14,664 bases of DNA from Oscillibacter sp. GTDB taxonomy: Bacteria > Bacillota > Clostridia > Oscillospirales > Oscillospiraceae. Made by a program: the position numbers and the translations under genes. A model generated the notes under the pieces. The model made no database searches and was not told the DNA's origin. It worked only from the letters and a program-made list of their open reading frames with translations. Below, in pieces: positions 6,976 through 13,955 of the stretch. The stretch spans positions 1-14,664 of the forward strand of contig JAHHSA010000041.1 in NCBI GenBank assembly GCA_020025475.1, given 5' to 3'. The first letter of the stretch is position 1. Each line of letters starts with the position of its first letter.

Positions 6976-7683
6976 TTAAAGATCCTCCATATTATACACA
7001 ATTTTATACTGCTCCGGTGGGATCATGAAACATTCGCAGTAGCCCTTTCGGCCTTCGATGCCCCGGAGCCGTTTGAGATGGGAGTAGTATTCTTTATAGG
7101 CGAAGCTGGTGGAGTGGATGGTAAATAAGTGATGGTCGATGGCTTTTTCCCACAGGGGGAAACCATCAGTCACATCCAGATAGACATAGGGCTTGAAATC
7201 CAGTGCATCCTCCCAGTTTTCCGCAAAGTAGATGTGTGGCGCAAAATGCCGTGGAAGTTCTCGCTGAAAGCCTTCGATGGCAGCGTAGAACCAGGCATCA
7301 AGCACAATTCTGTGGCATGCGGCGTGGTCCTTGTGCATGCTGTTTTCATGGTGCGTTACGATGATGTCGGGCTTTACTCTGCGAATGATGTCACATACAG
7401 CAAAGCGAACCTCGTCGTTGTCGGGGAGCAGGCCGTCGGAATAATTGAGGACATAGGCCTCGCCTCCCAGATCTGCGGCGAATGCCTCAGCCTGAGCAAT
7501 TTTATCCCGGCGGTATGCGGCGATATCAGCTCCGGCGGGAGCGGCTTTTTCACCGGCTGTGAGTGCCAGGGTGACAGCTTTACCGCCATGAACGGCGCAG
7601 GTAGCAAGCAGTGCACCGGCAGTCAGCTCGGCATCACCCACATGTGCGCCGATGGCAAGAACCGTGTGCTTTTTCAGTTCCAT
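6976..7683 (-). CDS. PIG-L/LmbE-family protein (putative sugar de-N-acetylase) with altered catalytic motif
   Basis: The 235-residue protein has the PIG-L fold and the usual zinc ligands: His14 and Asp17 in AHVGDAE, and His120 in HKDH (117-120). In the family motif AHPDD-x-E the first aspartate is the catalytic base. Here that position is Gly16 (and Pro is Val15), so metal could bind but classical de-N-acetylation may be lost or altered. There is no signal peptide. ATG 7683 has AAGGAG seven bases upstream and follows the GNAT stop by one base; murQ follows one base after its stop. A role in processing amino sugars is likely from context; the reaction is unknown. Family assignment is confident, activity is not. 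Confidence 0.88.
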   Translation of the reverse strand: MELKKHTVLAIGAHVGDAELTAGALLATCAVHGGKAVTLALTAGEKAAPAGADIAAYRRDKIAQAEAFAADLGGEAYVLNYSDGLLPDNDEVRFAVCDIIRRVKPDIIVTHHENSMHKDHAACHRIVLDAWFYAAIEGFQRELPRHFAPHIYFAENWEDALDFKPYVYLDVTDGFPLWEKAIDHHLFTIHSTSFAYKEYYSHLKRLRGIEGRKGYCECFMIPPEQYKIVYNMEDL

Positions 7684-7684
7684 A

Positions 7685-8650
7685 TCAAAGCTCCTTAATC
7701 AGAACACCGAAGGTCCTGGCGATCTGGAAACCGGCCTCCAGATAGATGCAGCGGGCGGGATTGGTCTCTCCCGTGAACAGCGTCATGTATTTGGCTCCGG
7801 CCTCCTTTTCCTGATGACAGAGTGTATAAAAGAGCAGTTTGCCCAAACCGTGATGCTCGTAGCGGGGGGCGACACCGATTCCGGCGAAGTAACCTCGGCC
7901 GGTGGATTCTGGGTAAATAGGTCCCGTGAATCCTGCGACGGTGTTGCCGTACAATCCCACAAGCACAGGTGTCCCGGCCTTTGCTGCGGCGTTGATCTCC
8001 TCAATCCAGAGGGGATTCTGGAGATCTTGTAGCATTTCATCCAGCCCCTGATGTTTCTGGGGGTCGAAAAAAGAAACCGTATAGCCTTCTGCGGCCATTT
8101 TTTCTTCCTTCTTGCGGATTTTTTCGGGAATCGTGAAAGATTCAAGATCCAGATGCATGGCCGTCTCCCGCGTGGTTTCCCGGTAGCCCAGGGAGAGCAT
8201 CCGTCCATGCAGGGGCAGATCCACCGCAACGCCGGGGGCGTTGTTGTGCTGGTGGCCGTCGGTGCCGGGGATGATCCAGGGCAGATGAATGGGGTTGAAG
8301 AAGGTGACAGCACTATATGATTTTCCGGCTTGGCGGAAGGCTTTCTCCAATGCCAAAAGCAGGGCTGCTGTGTTGGAATCGGTATCTGCTTTCTCGCTGA
8401 GGATAAGACAGCTGATGTAGCCCCGGACATTCCCCTTGGGGATGTGGGCGCCAGTGCATCCGCTGACAAATCCGCAGATGGAACCATTTTCCTCCAAAAC
8501 GAATGTAAATTCGTGGGAGAAGTCCGGGTGATCCAGAAGGAGTGCGCAGAATTGCGCCTGGCTCAGCGGAGCGTAGCCCAGTGTTTCAGCTCGCTCTTTC
8601 CAGAGGCAAAACAGGGCGGGACGGTCTGATTCGTGATAATTGCGTATCAT
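7685..8650 (-). CDS. Two-domain GNAT-family acetyltransferase
   Basis: The 321-residue protein looks like two GNAT folds in tandem. The C-terminal half has a clear acetyl-CoA motif A, GIGVAPRYEHHGLGKLL (257-273, R-x-x-G-x-G/A type), followed by FTGETNPARCIYLEAGF, typical of GNAT motif B. The N-terminal half (about 1-150) shows the strand-helix pattern (CGFVSG, then YISCLIL) but without a proper pyrophosphate-binding loop, so it is probably degenerate or substrate-binding. GGAG lies eight bases before ATG 8650. It follows the permease gene by 32 bases and precedes the PIG-L gene by one base. The acceptor is unknown. In this operon N-acetylation of glucosamine or muramic acid units from N-deacetylated peptidoglycan is a reasonable guess. 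Confidence 0.85.
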   Translation of the reverse strand: MIRNYHESDRPALFCLWKERAETLGYAPLSQAQFCALLLDHPDFSHEFTFVLEENGSICGFVSGCTGAHIPKGNVRGYISCLILSEKADTDSNTAALLLALEKAFRQAGKSYSAVTFFNPIHLPWIIPGTDGHQHNNAPGVAVDLPLHGRMLSLGYRETTRETAMHLDLESFTIPEKIRKKEEKMAAEGYTVSFFDPQKHQGLDEMLQDLQNPLWIEEINAAAKAGTPVLVGLYGNTVAGFTGPIYPESTGRGYFAGIGVAPRYEHHGLGKLLFYTLCHQEKEAGAKYMTLFTGETNPARCIYLEAGFQIARTFGVLIKEL

Positions 8651-8682
8651 GGCAAAAGCTCCAATCTTCTGCGGCAGTGGGA

Positions 8683-9552
8683 TTAACCCTTGACGGCACC
8701 AATGGTAACGCCTTCCATGAAGTACTTCTGCAGGGAGAAGAACATGATGAACATTGGCAGGGCGGAGATCGTAGCGCCTGCCATCATGGGGGCGAACAGG
8801 GTTTCGTTTGCAAACTTAAACTGTTTCAGGCCCACCTGGATGGTGTACATTGCGGGGTCAGAGGTCACGAGGAAGGGCCAGAAGAAGTTATTCCATGAGG
8901 ACATGAAGGTGTTGATTGCCATAACAGCCAGAACGGTCTTGCCCAGGGGCAGGACGATCTTTGTGAAGATCTGGAACTGGTTGCAGCCTTCTATCTTTGC
9001 ACTCTCAATCAGGGGAGTGGGCAGACCGGAGAAGAACTGCTTGCAAAGGAAGATGTTGTAAGCGGTGCAGATGCCCGGGAGAATGATGGCGGAAAAGGTG
9101 TTGGTCATCTTGAATTCCTTGACGATCAGGATGTACAGAGGAACCTGAGTGACCTGATAGGGAATCATCATTGCAACAAGTACCAGACCGAACAGGGCCT
9201 TGCTGCCCTTGAATTTGATCTTAGCGAAGGCATAGCCGGCCATAGAAGCAAAGACCACGTTTCCGATGACGGTGAAAGCTGCCACGATAATGCTGTTCCA
9301 GATCCAGCGGACAGAGTGCTCGCTGAAATGGAAGAACGCCTCGAAGGATTCCAGAGTCAGACGGCTGGGGAAAATGGAGCGCATGTTGCCTGCAGTGGCC
9401 ACGTTGGGGCCGAAGGCGGACATGATCATGTAAATGATGGGGAATAGCGTTGCCACCGCCAGAACCACGAGAATGATGGTGATGATGGTGTTTCGCAGAT
9501 AGAGCACAGTCTTATTATTGACGTGCTGAGAAAAAAGTCCAGTAGAAGCCAT
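8683..9552 (-). CDS. Carbohydrate ABC transporter permease, MalG/AraQ type
   Basis: The 289-residue inner component of a CUT1-type sugar importer has six predicted membrane segments, the first at about 22-46. The EAA-loop motif that contacts the ATPase is seen as ESAKIEG (183-189) followed by KIVLPLGK (198-205). It ends in GVTIGAVKG, as usual for MalG-type permeases. AAGGAGG lies seven bases before ATG 9552. It lies 12 bases downstream of its partner permease. Expected to import amino sugars or muropeptide disaccharides, judging only from the operon. Confidence 0.94.
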   Translation of the reverse strand: MASTGLFSQHVNNKTVLYLRNTIITIILVVLAVATLFPIIYMIMSAFGPNVATAGNMRSIFPSRLTLESFEAFFHFSEHSVRWIWNSIIVAAFTVIGNVVFASMAGYAFAKIKFKGSKALFGLVLVAMMIPYQVTQVPLYILIVKEFKMTNTFSAIILPGICTAYNIFLCKQFFSGLPTPLIESAKIEGCNQFQIFTKIVLPLGKTVLAVMAINTFMSSWNNFFWPFLVTSDPAMYTIQVGLKQFKFANETLFAPMMAGATISALPMFIMFFSLQKYFMEGVTIGAVKG

Positions 9553-9564
9553 GGGGATTCCTCC

Positions 9565-10485
9565 TTAGTATTCCACATCCACGCCCATCAGCTTGAACTG
9601 GATCAGCGAGACGATGGCAATGACAATAGCCAACAGAATTGCTTGAGCGCATGCGAGGCCGTATTTTGCATAGACAAAAGCGTTGTTGTAAATCAGCAGA
9701 CCGATCATGGTGGTAGAGTTGTCAGGGCCGCCGCCGGTCATCATGAATGCATTCATGAACACCTGGAACGAGCCGATAACACCGGTGACCAACAGGAACA
9801 GTGTGGTGGGCTTTACCAAAGGCCAGACAATCAGGCGAACCTTTTGCATGAAAGAGGCACCGTCAAGCTCGGCAGCCTCGAAGTAGCTGTTGTCGATGCC
9901 GTGCAGGGCTGCGATGTAGGTGATGATGCTGGTGCCATGGCTGGACAGCAGCGCCATAATAATCAGCGACAGCATGGAGGTTTTGGTGGAAGAGAGCCAG
10001 TTCTGGGTGGGGATGTGCAGAAATTGCAGAAGTTGGTTGAACAGACCGTCGGGAGAGGAGTCGTAGATCCACAGCCAGACCACGGACAATGCCACACCGG
10101 ATGCAACACCGGGCAGGTAGTACATGGCCTTGAATACGGACTGGGTCCGTTTCTTGAATGGCAGGATCATGATTGCGACGCTGAAGGAGATCAGCAGAGA
10201 TAGGGGCACAACGATGGCGGTATACACGAGCGTATTCCATGCAGCTTTGTAAAATAGGTTGCGCTTGCTGTATTTCAAAGTCTCAATATAGTTTTGAAGT
10301 CCGACGTATTTAGAGCCAAAGGGTTTGTAATCAAAGAAACTGGTGTAAACAGCATTGATGACGGGATAGAGGGTAAAGACGGCGAATATAATCATTGCTG
10401 CCGCAATGAAAAGGTATCCCCAACGGTCCTCGTCGTTAAAGAATTTTCTGCGACGATTCAGTCGCAGGCCTTGGTTTTTCTTCAT
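9565..10485 (-). CDS. Carbohydrate ABC transporter permease, MalF/UgpA type
   Basis: This 306-residue CUT1 permease partners with the next gene. A basic N-terminus (KKNQGLRLNRRRK) is followed by a first membrane segment at about 23-45 and five more. The EAA motif is EAAELDGA (203-210) with the conserved LIVWPLVKP after it. ATG 10485 is chosen for GGAGG nine bases upstream; the open frame extends 19 codons further, through an intergenic hairpin, and that part is not protein-like. The window has no ATP-binding gene, so the ATPase is probably a shared MsmK-type protein encoded elsewhere, as is common in Firmicutes. Confidence 0.94.
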   Translation of the reverse strand: MKKNQGLRLNRRRKFFNDEDRWGYLFIAAAMIIFAVFTLYPVINAVYTSFFDYKPFGSKYVGLQNYIETLKYSKRNLFYKAAWNTLVYTAIVVPLSLLISFSVAIMILPFKKRTQSVFKAMYYLPGVASGVALSVVWLWIYDSSPDGLFNQLLQFLHIPTQNWLSSTKTSMLSLIIMALLSSHGTSIITYIAALHGIDNSYFEAAELDGASFMQKVRLIVWPLVKPTTLFLLVTGVIGSFQVFMNAFMMTGGGPDNSTTMIGLLIYNNAFVYAKYGLACAQAILLAIVIAIVSLIQFKLMGVDVEY

Positions 10486-10513
10486 ATTTTGGGTCCTCCA
10501 GGGTAATAAATTC

Positions 10514-10537
10514 CCCACCCCACCAAAGTGGGGTGGG
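10514..10537 (-). terminator. Intercistronic hairpin between the binding protein and permease genes
   Basis: A perfect 10-bp stem (CCCACCCCAC at 10514-10523 with GTGGGGTGGG at 10528-10537) has a 4-base loop and lies 14 bases after the binding-protein stop. On the transcribed minus strand it is followed by AATTTATTA, not a continuous U tract, so it should be only a partial terminator or an RNA stabiliser. Such hairpins commonly make the binding protein mRNA more abundant than the permease mRNA. Confidence 0.75.
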
Positions 10538-10551
10538 TGCATGTGACTTAC

Positions 10552-11973
10552 TTAAGAAAGCTTTCCGGAAACACAGTTCTCTTCGCCGAATGCGTCAAAT
10601 GCGGCCTCGCAGATGGCCTTGTAGACTTCCTCAGCGTTGGATTCGCCAGCCAGCAGCAGCTGGAACTTGGGGACGATGACTTCATCCATCAGGCTCTTTG
10701 CGGTGGCGGTCATTTCAGCGGTGACACCGGCGGGGGGAGCTTTCACCAGGTCGATGCAACGGGATGCTGCAGCCAGGTTGGCAGGATCACGGCCCTCGTC
10801 GAGAACCAGAGCATCACGTCCGGACTGGCAGACAGGGGTGAGGTAGAGCTCGTTCATGCAGGAAGCAATCCGGTCACCGGAGCAGATGTAGTCCATGAAT
10901 AGAGCAACATTCTGGAGATGCTCCTCGGTGGTGTTGTTGTTGCGCATTGCAATCAGACCGTCAACGGTGCCGTAGCAGGACTCTTCGCTGCCGCCGATGG
11001 TGGGAACAGGCAGGAATGCGTAATCCATCTTCAGGGAGTTTTCAACAGCGGAGCCGTCGTTGGCTTCCAGAGCAGCGTTGTTCTGGATAAAGTTGGCCTC
11101 GAACAGGGGCATTGCCTTACCAAAGATCATAGCGTTGCCGGTCTGGCACATGACCAGACGCTGGCCAGCCTCGACGCCGTAGTTGGGCATGTAGCCGGAC
11201 TGGGTCATTTCTTCAACAGCCTTCAGCAGATCCAGCAGGTTCTGGGAGGTGAAGCTGTATTTGAGATCCTCGGTGAAGTTGTTGTCCAGGCCAGCGCCTG
11301 CGCCGAAGATGTTGATGAAGTCGGAAGCGGTGACGCCGGCGTTTGCAAAGACAAAGCCGAAGACGTTTTCCTTGGTACCGGCCTTGATGATCTCAAGGAA
11401 CTGCTCATAGGTCCAACCCTCGGTCTGGATCTTCTCAACGTCAGCACCAACGGATTCCAGCATACCCTTGTTGGCGCCGATGGACTGAATGGTCAGGTAC
11501 AGGGGCAGACCGTAGAGGGTATCCTCAATGGTCATGTAGTTGAGTGCGTTTTCATCGTAGTCAGCTAGACGCTCTTCACTGAGATAGGGGGCGATGTCCA
11601 CAGCGACACCCATCTCAACGAAGGTGCCGATGGCGCCGGAAGAAACCTCGGCAATGTCGGGGGCCTCACCGGCCTGAGCCATGGTGGCTAGCTTGCCATT
11701 GTGATCGCCCCAGGAGGTTTCAATCACCTCGACCGACAGGTGGGGATAGATTTTTTGGAAATCCTTTGCCCAAACCTTCAAATTCTCCAGGTAGCTAGCA
11801 GTAACAGGGGGAGCCATGATGACGATCTTGTCTTCCTTGGGAGCGTCGGTTTCGCCGTTGCCAGTTTGGTTTTCGACAGAAGCCGTGGTTTCGGGTGCGT
11901 CGTTGTTGCCGCAGGCAGCGAATATGCAGCCAACCATTGACAGACAAAGCAGCAGTGCAATCACCTTTTTCAT
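10552..11973 (-). CDS. Extracellular sugar-binding lipoprotein of an ABC transporter
   Basis: The 473-residue family 1 solute-binding protein captures the substrate outside the cell and delivers it to the two permeases. It begins with a lipoprotein signal peptide (MKKVIALLLCLSMVGCIFAAC), the likely lipidated residue being Cys21 followed by GNNDAPETT; Cys16 is a less likely alternative. A low-complexity linker rich in T/E/N precedes the binding domain, which starts near KIVIMAPPV. GGAGG lies eight bases before ATG 11973; an in-frame ATG five codons upstream has no proper ribosome site. First gene of the operon, with a strong promoter. The substrate cannot be read from sequence; the operon points to MurNAc/GlcNAc compounds. 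Confidence 0.93.
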   Translation of the reverse strand: MKKVIALLLCLSMVGCIFAACGNNDAPETTASVENQTGNGETDAPKEDKIVIMAPPVTASYLENLKVWAKDFQKIYPHLSVEVIETSWGDHNGKLATMAQAGEAPDIAEVSSGAIGTFVEMGVAVDIAPYLSEERLADYDENALNYMTIEDTLYGLPLYLTIQSIGANKGMLESVGADVEKIQTEGWTYEQFLEIIKAGTKENVFGFVFANAGVTASDFINIFGAGAGLDNNFTEDLKYSFTSQNLLDLLKAVEEMTQSGYMPNYGVEAGQRLVMCQTGNAMIFGKAMPLFEANFIQNNAALEANDGSAVENSLKMDYAFLPVPTIGGSEESCYGTVDGLIAMRNNNTTEEHLQNVALFMDYICSGDRIASCMNELYLTPVCQSGRDALVLDEGRDPANLAAASRCIDLVKAPPAGVTAEMTATAKSLMDEVIVPKFQLLLAGESNAEEVYKAICEAAFDAFGEENCVSGKLS

Positions 11974-12010
11974 TTCGTTTTCCTCCATAATAAATTTGAT
12001 AGTATATCTG

Positions 12011-12045
12011 ATCGGGCAAAGCCGATACAGTTCACCGGAATCGGC
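12011..12045 (-). promoter_or_regulatory. Leader with two mutually exclusive hairpins upstream of the binding-protein gene
   Basis: In the roughly 100-base untranslated leader, GCCGAT (12021-12026) can pair with ATCGGC (12040-12045), or its CCGAT can pair with ATCGG at 12011-12015. These share one arm and exclude each other. Additional CTGAT/ATC-type repeats flank them. Neither hairpin has a T tract, so a terminator role is not supported. A structural switch is only a possibility. Confidence 0.35.
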
Positions 12046-12078
12046 AGATCGTAAAAGAGAGGTCTGCTGGATGGCTAT

Positions 12079-12107
12079 ATCATAGATGGAAAAGTATTTT
12101 GTGTCAA
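12079..12107 (-). promoter_or_regulatory. Sigma-A promoter of the ABC transporter/murQ operon
   Basis: On the minus strand a perfect -35 TTGACA (12107-12102), a 17-base spacer and -10 TATGAT (12084-12079, 5 of 6 matches) form a near-consensus promoter. Transcription should begin near 12072, giving a leader of about 99 bases before the binding-protein ATG. A promoter this strong on a catabolic operon suggests that it is held down by a repressor. Confidence 0.85.
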
Positions 12108-12129
12108 CAAAATCATCAAACTGAGAAAT

Positions 12130-12185
12130 AAAGTTTCACTCTTTGGGAGAAATTCTTGATTTTTGTGCGGAATCAATGAAACTTT
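12130..12185. promoter_or_regulatory. Inverted repeat, candidate operator of the RpiR/MurR regulator
   Basis: AAAGTTTCA (12130-12138) and TGAAACTTT (12177-12185) are perfect 9-base inverted copies with 38 bases between them, roughly 4.5 helical turns centre to centre. They lie in the divergent region between the transporter operon promoter and the regulator gene. A direct repeat GAGAAAT (12123-12129 and 12147-12153) overlaps the same area. Two half-sites in a shared control region next to an RpiR gene fit an autoregulated repressor that also controls the operon. Binding is inferred. Confidence 0.5.
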
Positions 12186-12208
12186 CCTAATAACAATATT
12201 TAACAAAG

Positions 12209-12237
12209 TTCAATATGCACAAAACGTTTCGTATAAA
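12209..12237 (+). promoter_or_regulatory. Possible promoter of the RpiR regulator gene
   Basis: TATAAA (12232-12237) is a fair -10. The hexamer 17 bases upstream, TTCAAT (12209-12214), is a weak -35. The spacer contains the palindrome AAACGTTT (12222-12229), which could be an additional protein site. A start near 12244 would leave about 78 bases of leader. Confidence 0.4.
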
Positions 12238-12321
12238 TTTGTCGATATAGCGAATGGTCTTTCCGCGAAAAACCGGATAGAATGGGAACGTTCTTCAAGA
12301 ACAGGAAAGGCGGGAAGAAAT

Positions 12322-13197
12322 ATGGTCAGTGCGCTGCTGAGATTGCGGGAGGCATCCCAGGCATTCAGTACAACAGAACAGGGAGTTGCCCAGCGGATTT
12401 TGGAGCATCCGGAGTTGGTGGAGGCACTGAGTATTCATGAGCTGGCCCGGAAAACGTTTGTTTCGCCCTCTACGATTGTAAGAATGTGCAATCATGCGGG
12501 ATTTGCCGGATACAAGGGGTTCCGCAAAGCAGTGACCAGTGAACTGCTACTGCGGGAGAAAAACCGCCGTATGGAGGAGAAGGAGCTGGAGCGGTCAGAC
12601 AGTCTTGAGGAGATTGTGCATAAAATTACCTATAAGAACATCCTCTCCCTGGAGCAGACCCAGGATCTTCTGGATATTGACGAATTGCGTCAGTGTGTGC
12701 GAATGCTGCGCAGTGCACGGTATATCTATCTGTTCGGTATGGGTGCGTCATTGTGCGCTGCAAAGGATGCCTACCTAAAGTTCCTGCGTCTGAACAAGCC
12801 CTGCTTTGTCAACGAGGACTGGCATTCTCAGCTGCTGATGGCACGAAACGCCTCCGCCCAGGATCTTGGCATCATCTTTTCCTATTCTGGACAAACCGTG
12901 GAGGTCATCGAATGTATGAAGGCTCTCAAGGAGAATAAGACCCCCGTCATCGCCATTACCCGCTGCGTTCAGTCGCCGGTTTCGTCCATGGCGGATCAGA
13001 ATCTCTACACAACCGCCAACGAATCCATTTTCCGCAGCGGTGCTATGTCCTCTCGAATCTCTCAGCTCAATATTATTGACATTCTCTGCACAGCGCTGGC
13101 CAACGAGGAATACGATCAGTCCCTGGATCAGCTGTCCAAGACCCACATTCGCAAGCCCGGTGACGAATATGATGGGAATGGCAGCAGATCCTCCTGA
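12322..13197 (+). CDS. murR: RpiR-family transcriptional regulator (MurR-like)
   Basis: The 291-residue protein has an N-terminal RpiR helix-turn-helix (about 15-80; SIHELARKTFVSPSTIVRMC is the recognition region) and a C-terminal SIS sugar-phosphate domain (about 125-255; LFGMGAS, FSYSGQTVEVI, VIAITR). E. coli MurR has the same layout and length (about 285) and responds to MurNAc-6-P, the MurQ substrate. ATG 12322 begins the typical MVSALLRLREASQ N-terminus; the frame is open back to 12163 but that stretch covers the control region. The ribosome site (AGGAAAGG or CGGGAAG) is mediocre. It diverges from the transporter operon and likely controls both. Family certain; the murR name and ligand are inferred from context. 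Confidence 0.9.
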   Translation: MVSALLRLREASQAFSTTEQGVAQRILEHPELVEALSIHELARKTFVSPSTIVRMCNHAGFAGYKGFRKAVTSELLLREKNRRMEEKELERSDSLEEIVHKITYKNILSLEQTQDLLDIDELRQCVRMLRSARYIYLFGMGASLCAAKDAYLKFLRLNKPCFVNEDWHSQLLMARNASAQDLGIIFSYSGQTVEVIECMKALKENKTPVIAITRCVQSPVSSMADQNLYTTANESIFRSGAMSSRISQLNIIDILCTALANEEYDQSLDQLSKTHIRKPGDEYDGNGSRSS

Positions 13198-13231
13198 GCA
13201 GAGAAAATTGTATTATCAGAAAGGTGTTTGT

Positions 13232-13852
13232 ATGAAACAGAAATCTACCTTTGCAAGTGAAGCGATGGTGACATGGTGCGGTCGAATCGTGTCTGTAGTT
13301 GTTACCAATCTTTTGTGGGTTTTATGCTGTCTGCCGGTGATTACAGCCGGTGCCGCCACAAAGGCCATGTACCACAATATTTATTGTCTCCTCCAGGACG
13401 AGGAATGCAGCGCCCGCTCCTTTTTTAAGGCCTTTCGTGCAGACTGCGGCCGGACAACGGCGCTGTGGAGCGTGATTCTTGTGGCCGGAGTTGCGCTTTT
13501 GGCGGACTATTATCTGGTGGCCTATATGAATTTTCCTGGACGCATGGTGGTGATCGGTCTAATTTTCTTCGTGGGCGCTCTGCTGGTATTTGTTTCGGGT
13601 CTGATCTTCCCGATGCTGAGCCAGTTCCCCATGTCCGTCAAGGACGCAGCCATCAACGGCGTACTTTTGAGCATAGCGCATCTGCCGAAGGTGCTCCTCA
13701 TCAGTGCGGTGAACCTACTTCCCTGGGTGCTGCTACTGGTATCCACCAAGTGGTTTCTGATGTTCGGCATTTTTTGGCTGCTGGGCGGCTTTGCCCTCAT
13801 TGGGCTTTATAATGCCAAACTGCTGGAGCCGGTGTTTTCCCCCTATCGGTAG
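13232..13852 (+). CDS. YesL-like (DUF624) membrane protein
   Basis: This 206-residue protein has about five hydrophobic segments (roughly 18-40, 75-97, 105-128, 148-167 and 172-195). The N-terminal pattern NLLWVLCCLPVITAGAATKAMY is characteristic of the YesL/DUF624 family. These proteins are often encoded beside sugar ABC transporters in Firmicutes; their function is unknown. ATG 13232 is preceded by AAAGG nine to ten bases upstream. It follows the regulator by 34 bases on the same strand, so the two probably form one transcript. The open frame runs further upstream, overlapping the regulator, but the conserved part starts at MKQKSTFASEAM. Confidence 0.88.
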   Translation: MKQKSTFASEAMVTWCGRIVSVVVTNLLWVLCCLPVITAGAATKAMYHNIYCLLQDEECSARSFFKAFRADCGRTTALWSVILVAGVALLADYYLVAYMNFPGRMVVIGLIFFVGALLVFVSGLIFPMLSQFPMSVKDAAINGVLLSIAHLPKVLLISAVNLLPWVLLLVSTKWFLMFGIFWLLGGFALIGLYNAKLLEPVFSPYR

Positions 13853-13859
13853 ACATAGA

Positions 13860-13879
13860 ACCGGTGATTCCGGTCTGTT
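13860..13879 (+). terminator. Weak hairpin just after the yesL-like gene
   Basis: ACCGG (13860-13864) pairs with CCGGT (13870-13874) around TGATT and is followed by CTGTTTCC. Five base pairs and a broken T tract make it at best a weak terminator; a much stronger one follows at 13924. Confidence 0.35.
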
Positions 13880-13923
13880 TCCATGCAGAATGGCCGCAAA
13901 AATGATTAAAAAACGCAAATCTC

Positions 13924-13955
13924 AAGCACCCTGCGTTTGTTGCAGGGTGCTTTTT
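13924..13955 (+). terminator. Strong intrinsic terminator of the murR-yesL unit
   Basis: AAGCACCCTGC (13924-13934) pairs perfectly with GCAGGGTGCTT (13942-13952) around a 7-base loop, and the T run is TTTTT (13951-13955). It closes the rightward regulator/yesL transcript and marks the end of the cluster. Confidence 0.88.

Noticed and set aside
6183..7028. 281-codon open frame on the plus strand over murQ
   Set aside because: Gly/Ala/His-rich translation with no family features, fully antisense to an unmistakable murQ and extending into the PIG-L gene.
10918..11568. 216-codon open frame on the plus strand over the binding-protein gene
   Set aside because: Antisense shadow of a clear lipoprotein gene, with no ribosome site and no recognisable motif.
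12219..12230. AAACGTTT palindrome as a CcpA cre site
   Set aside because: Flanks do not match the cre consensus (TGWAANCGNTNWCA); left only as a note in the murR promoter.
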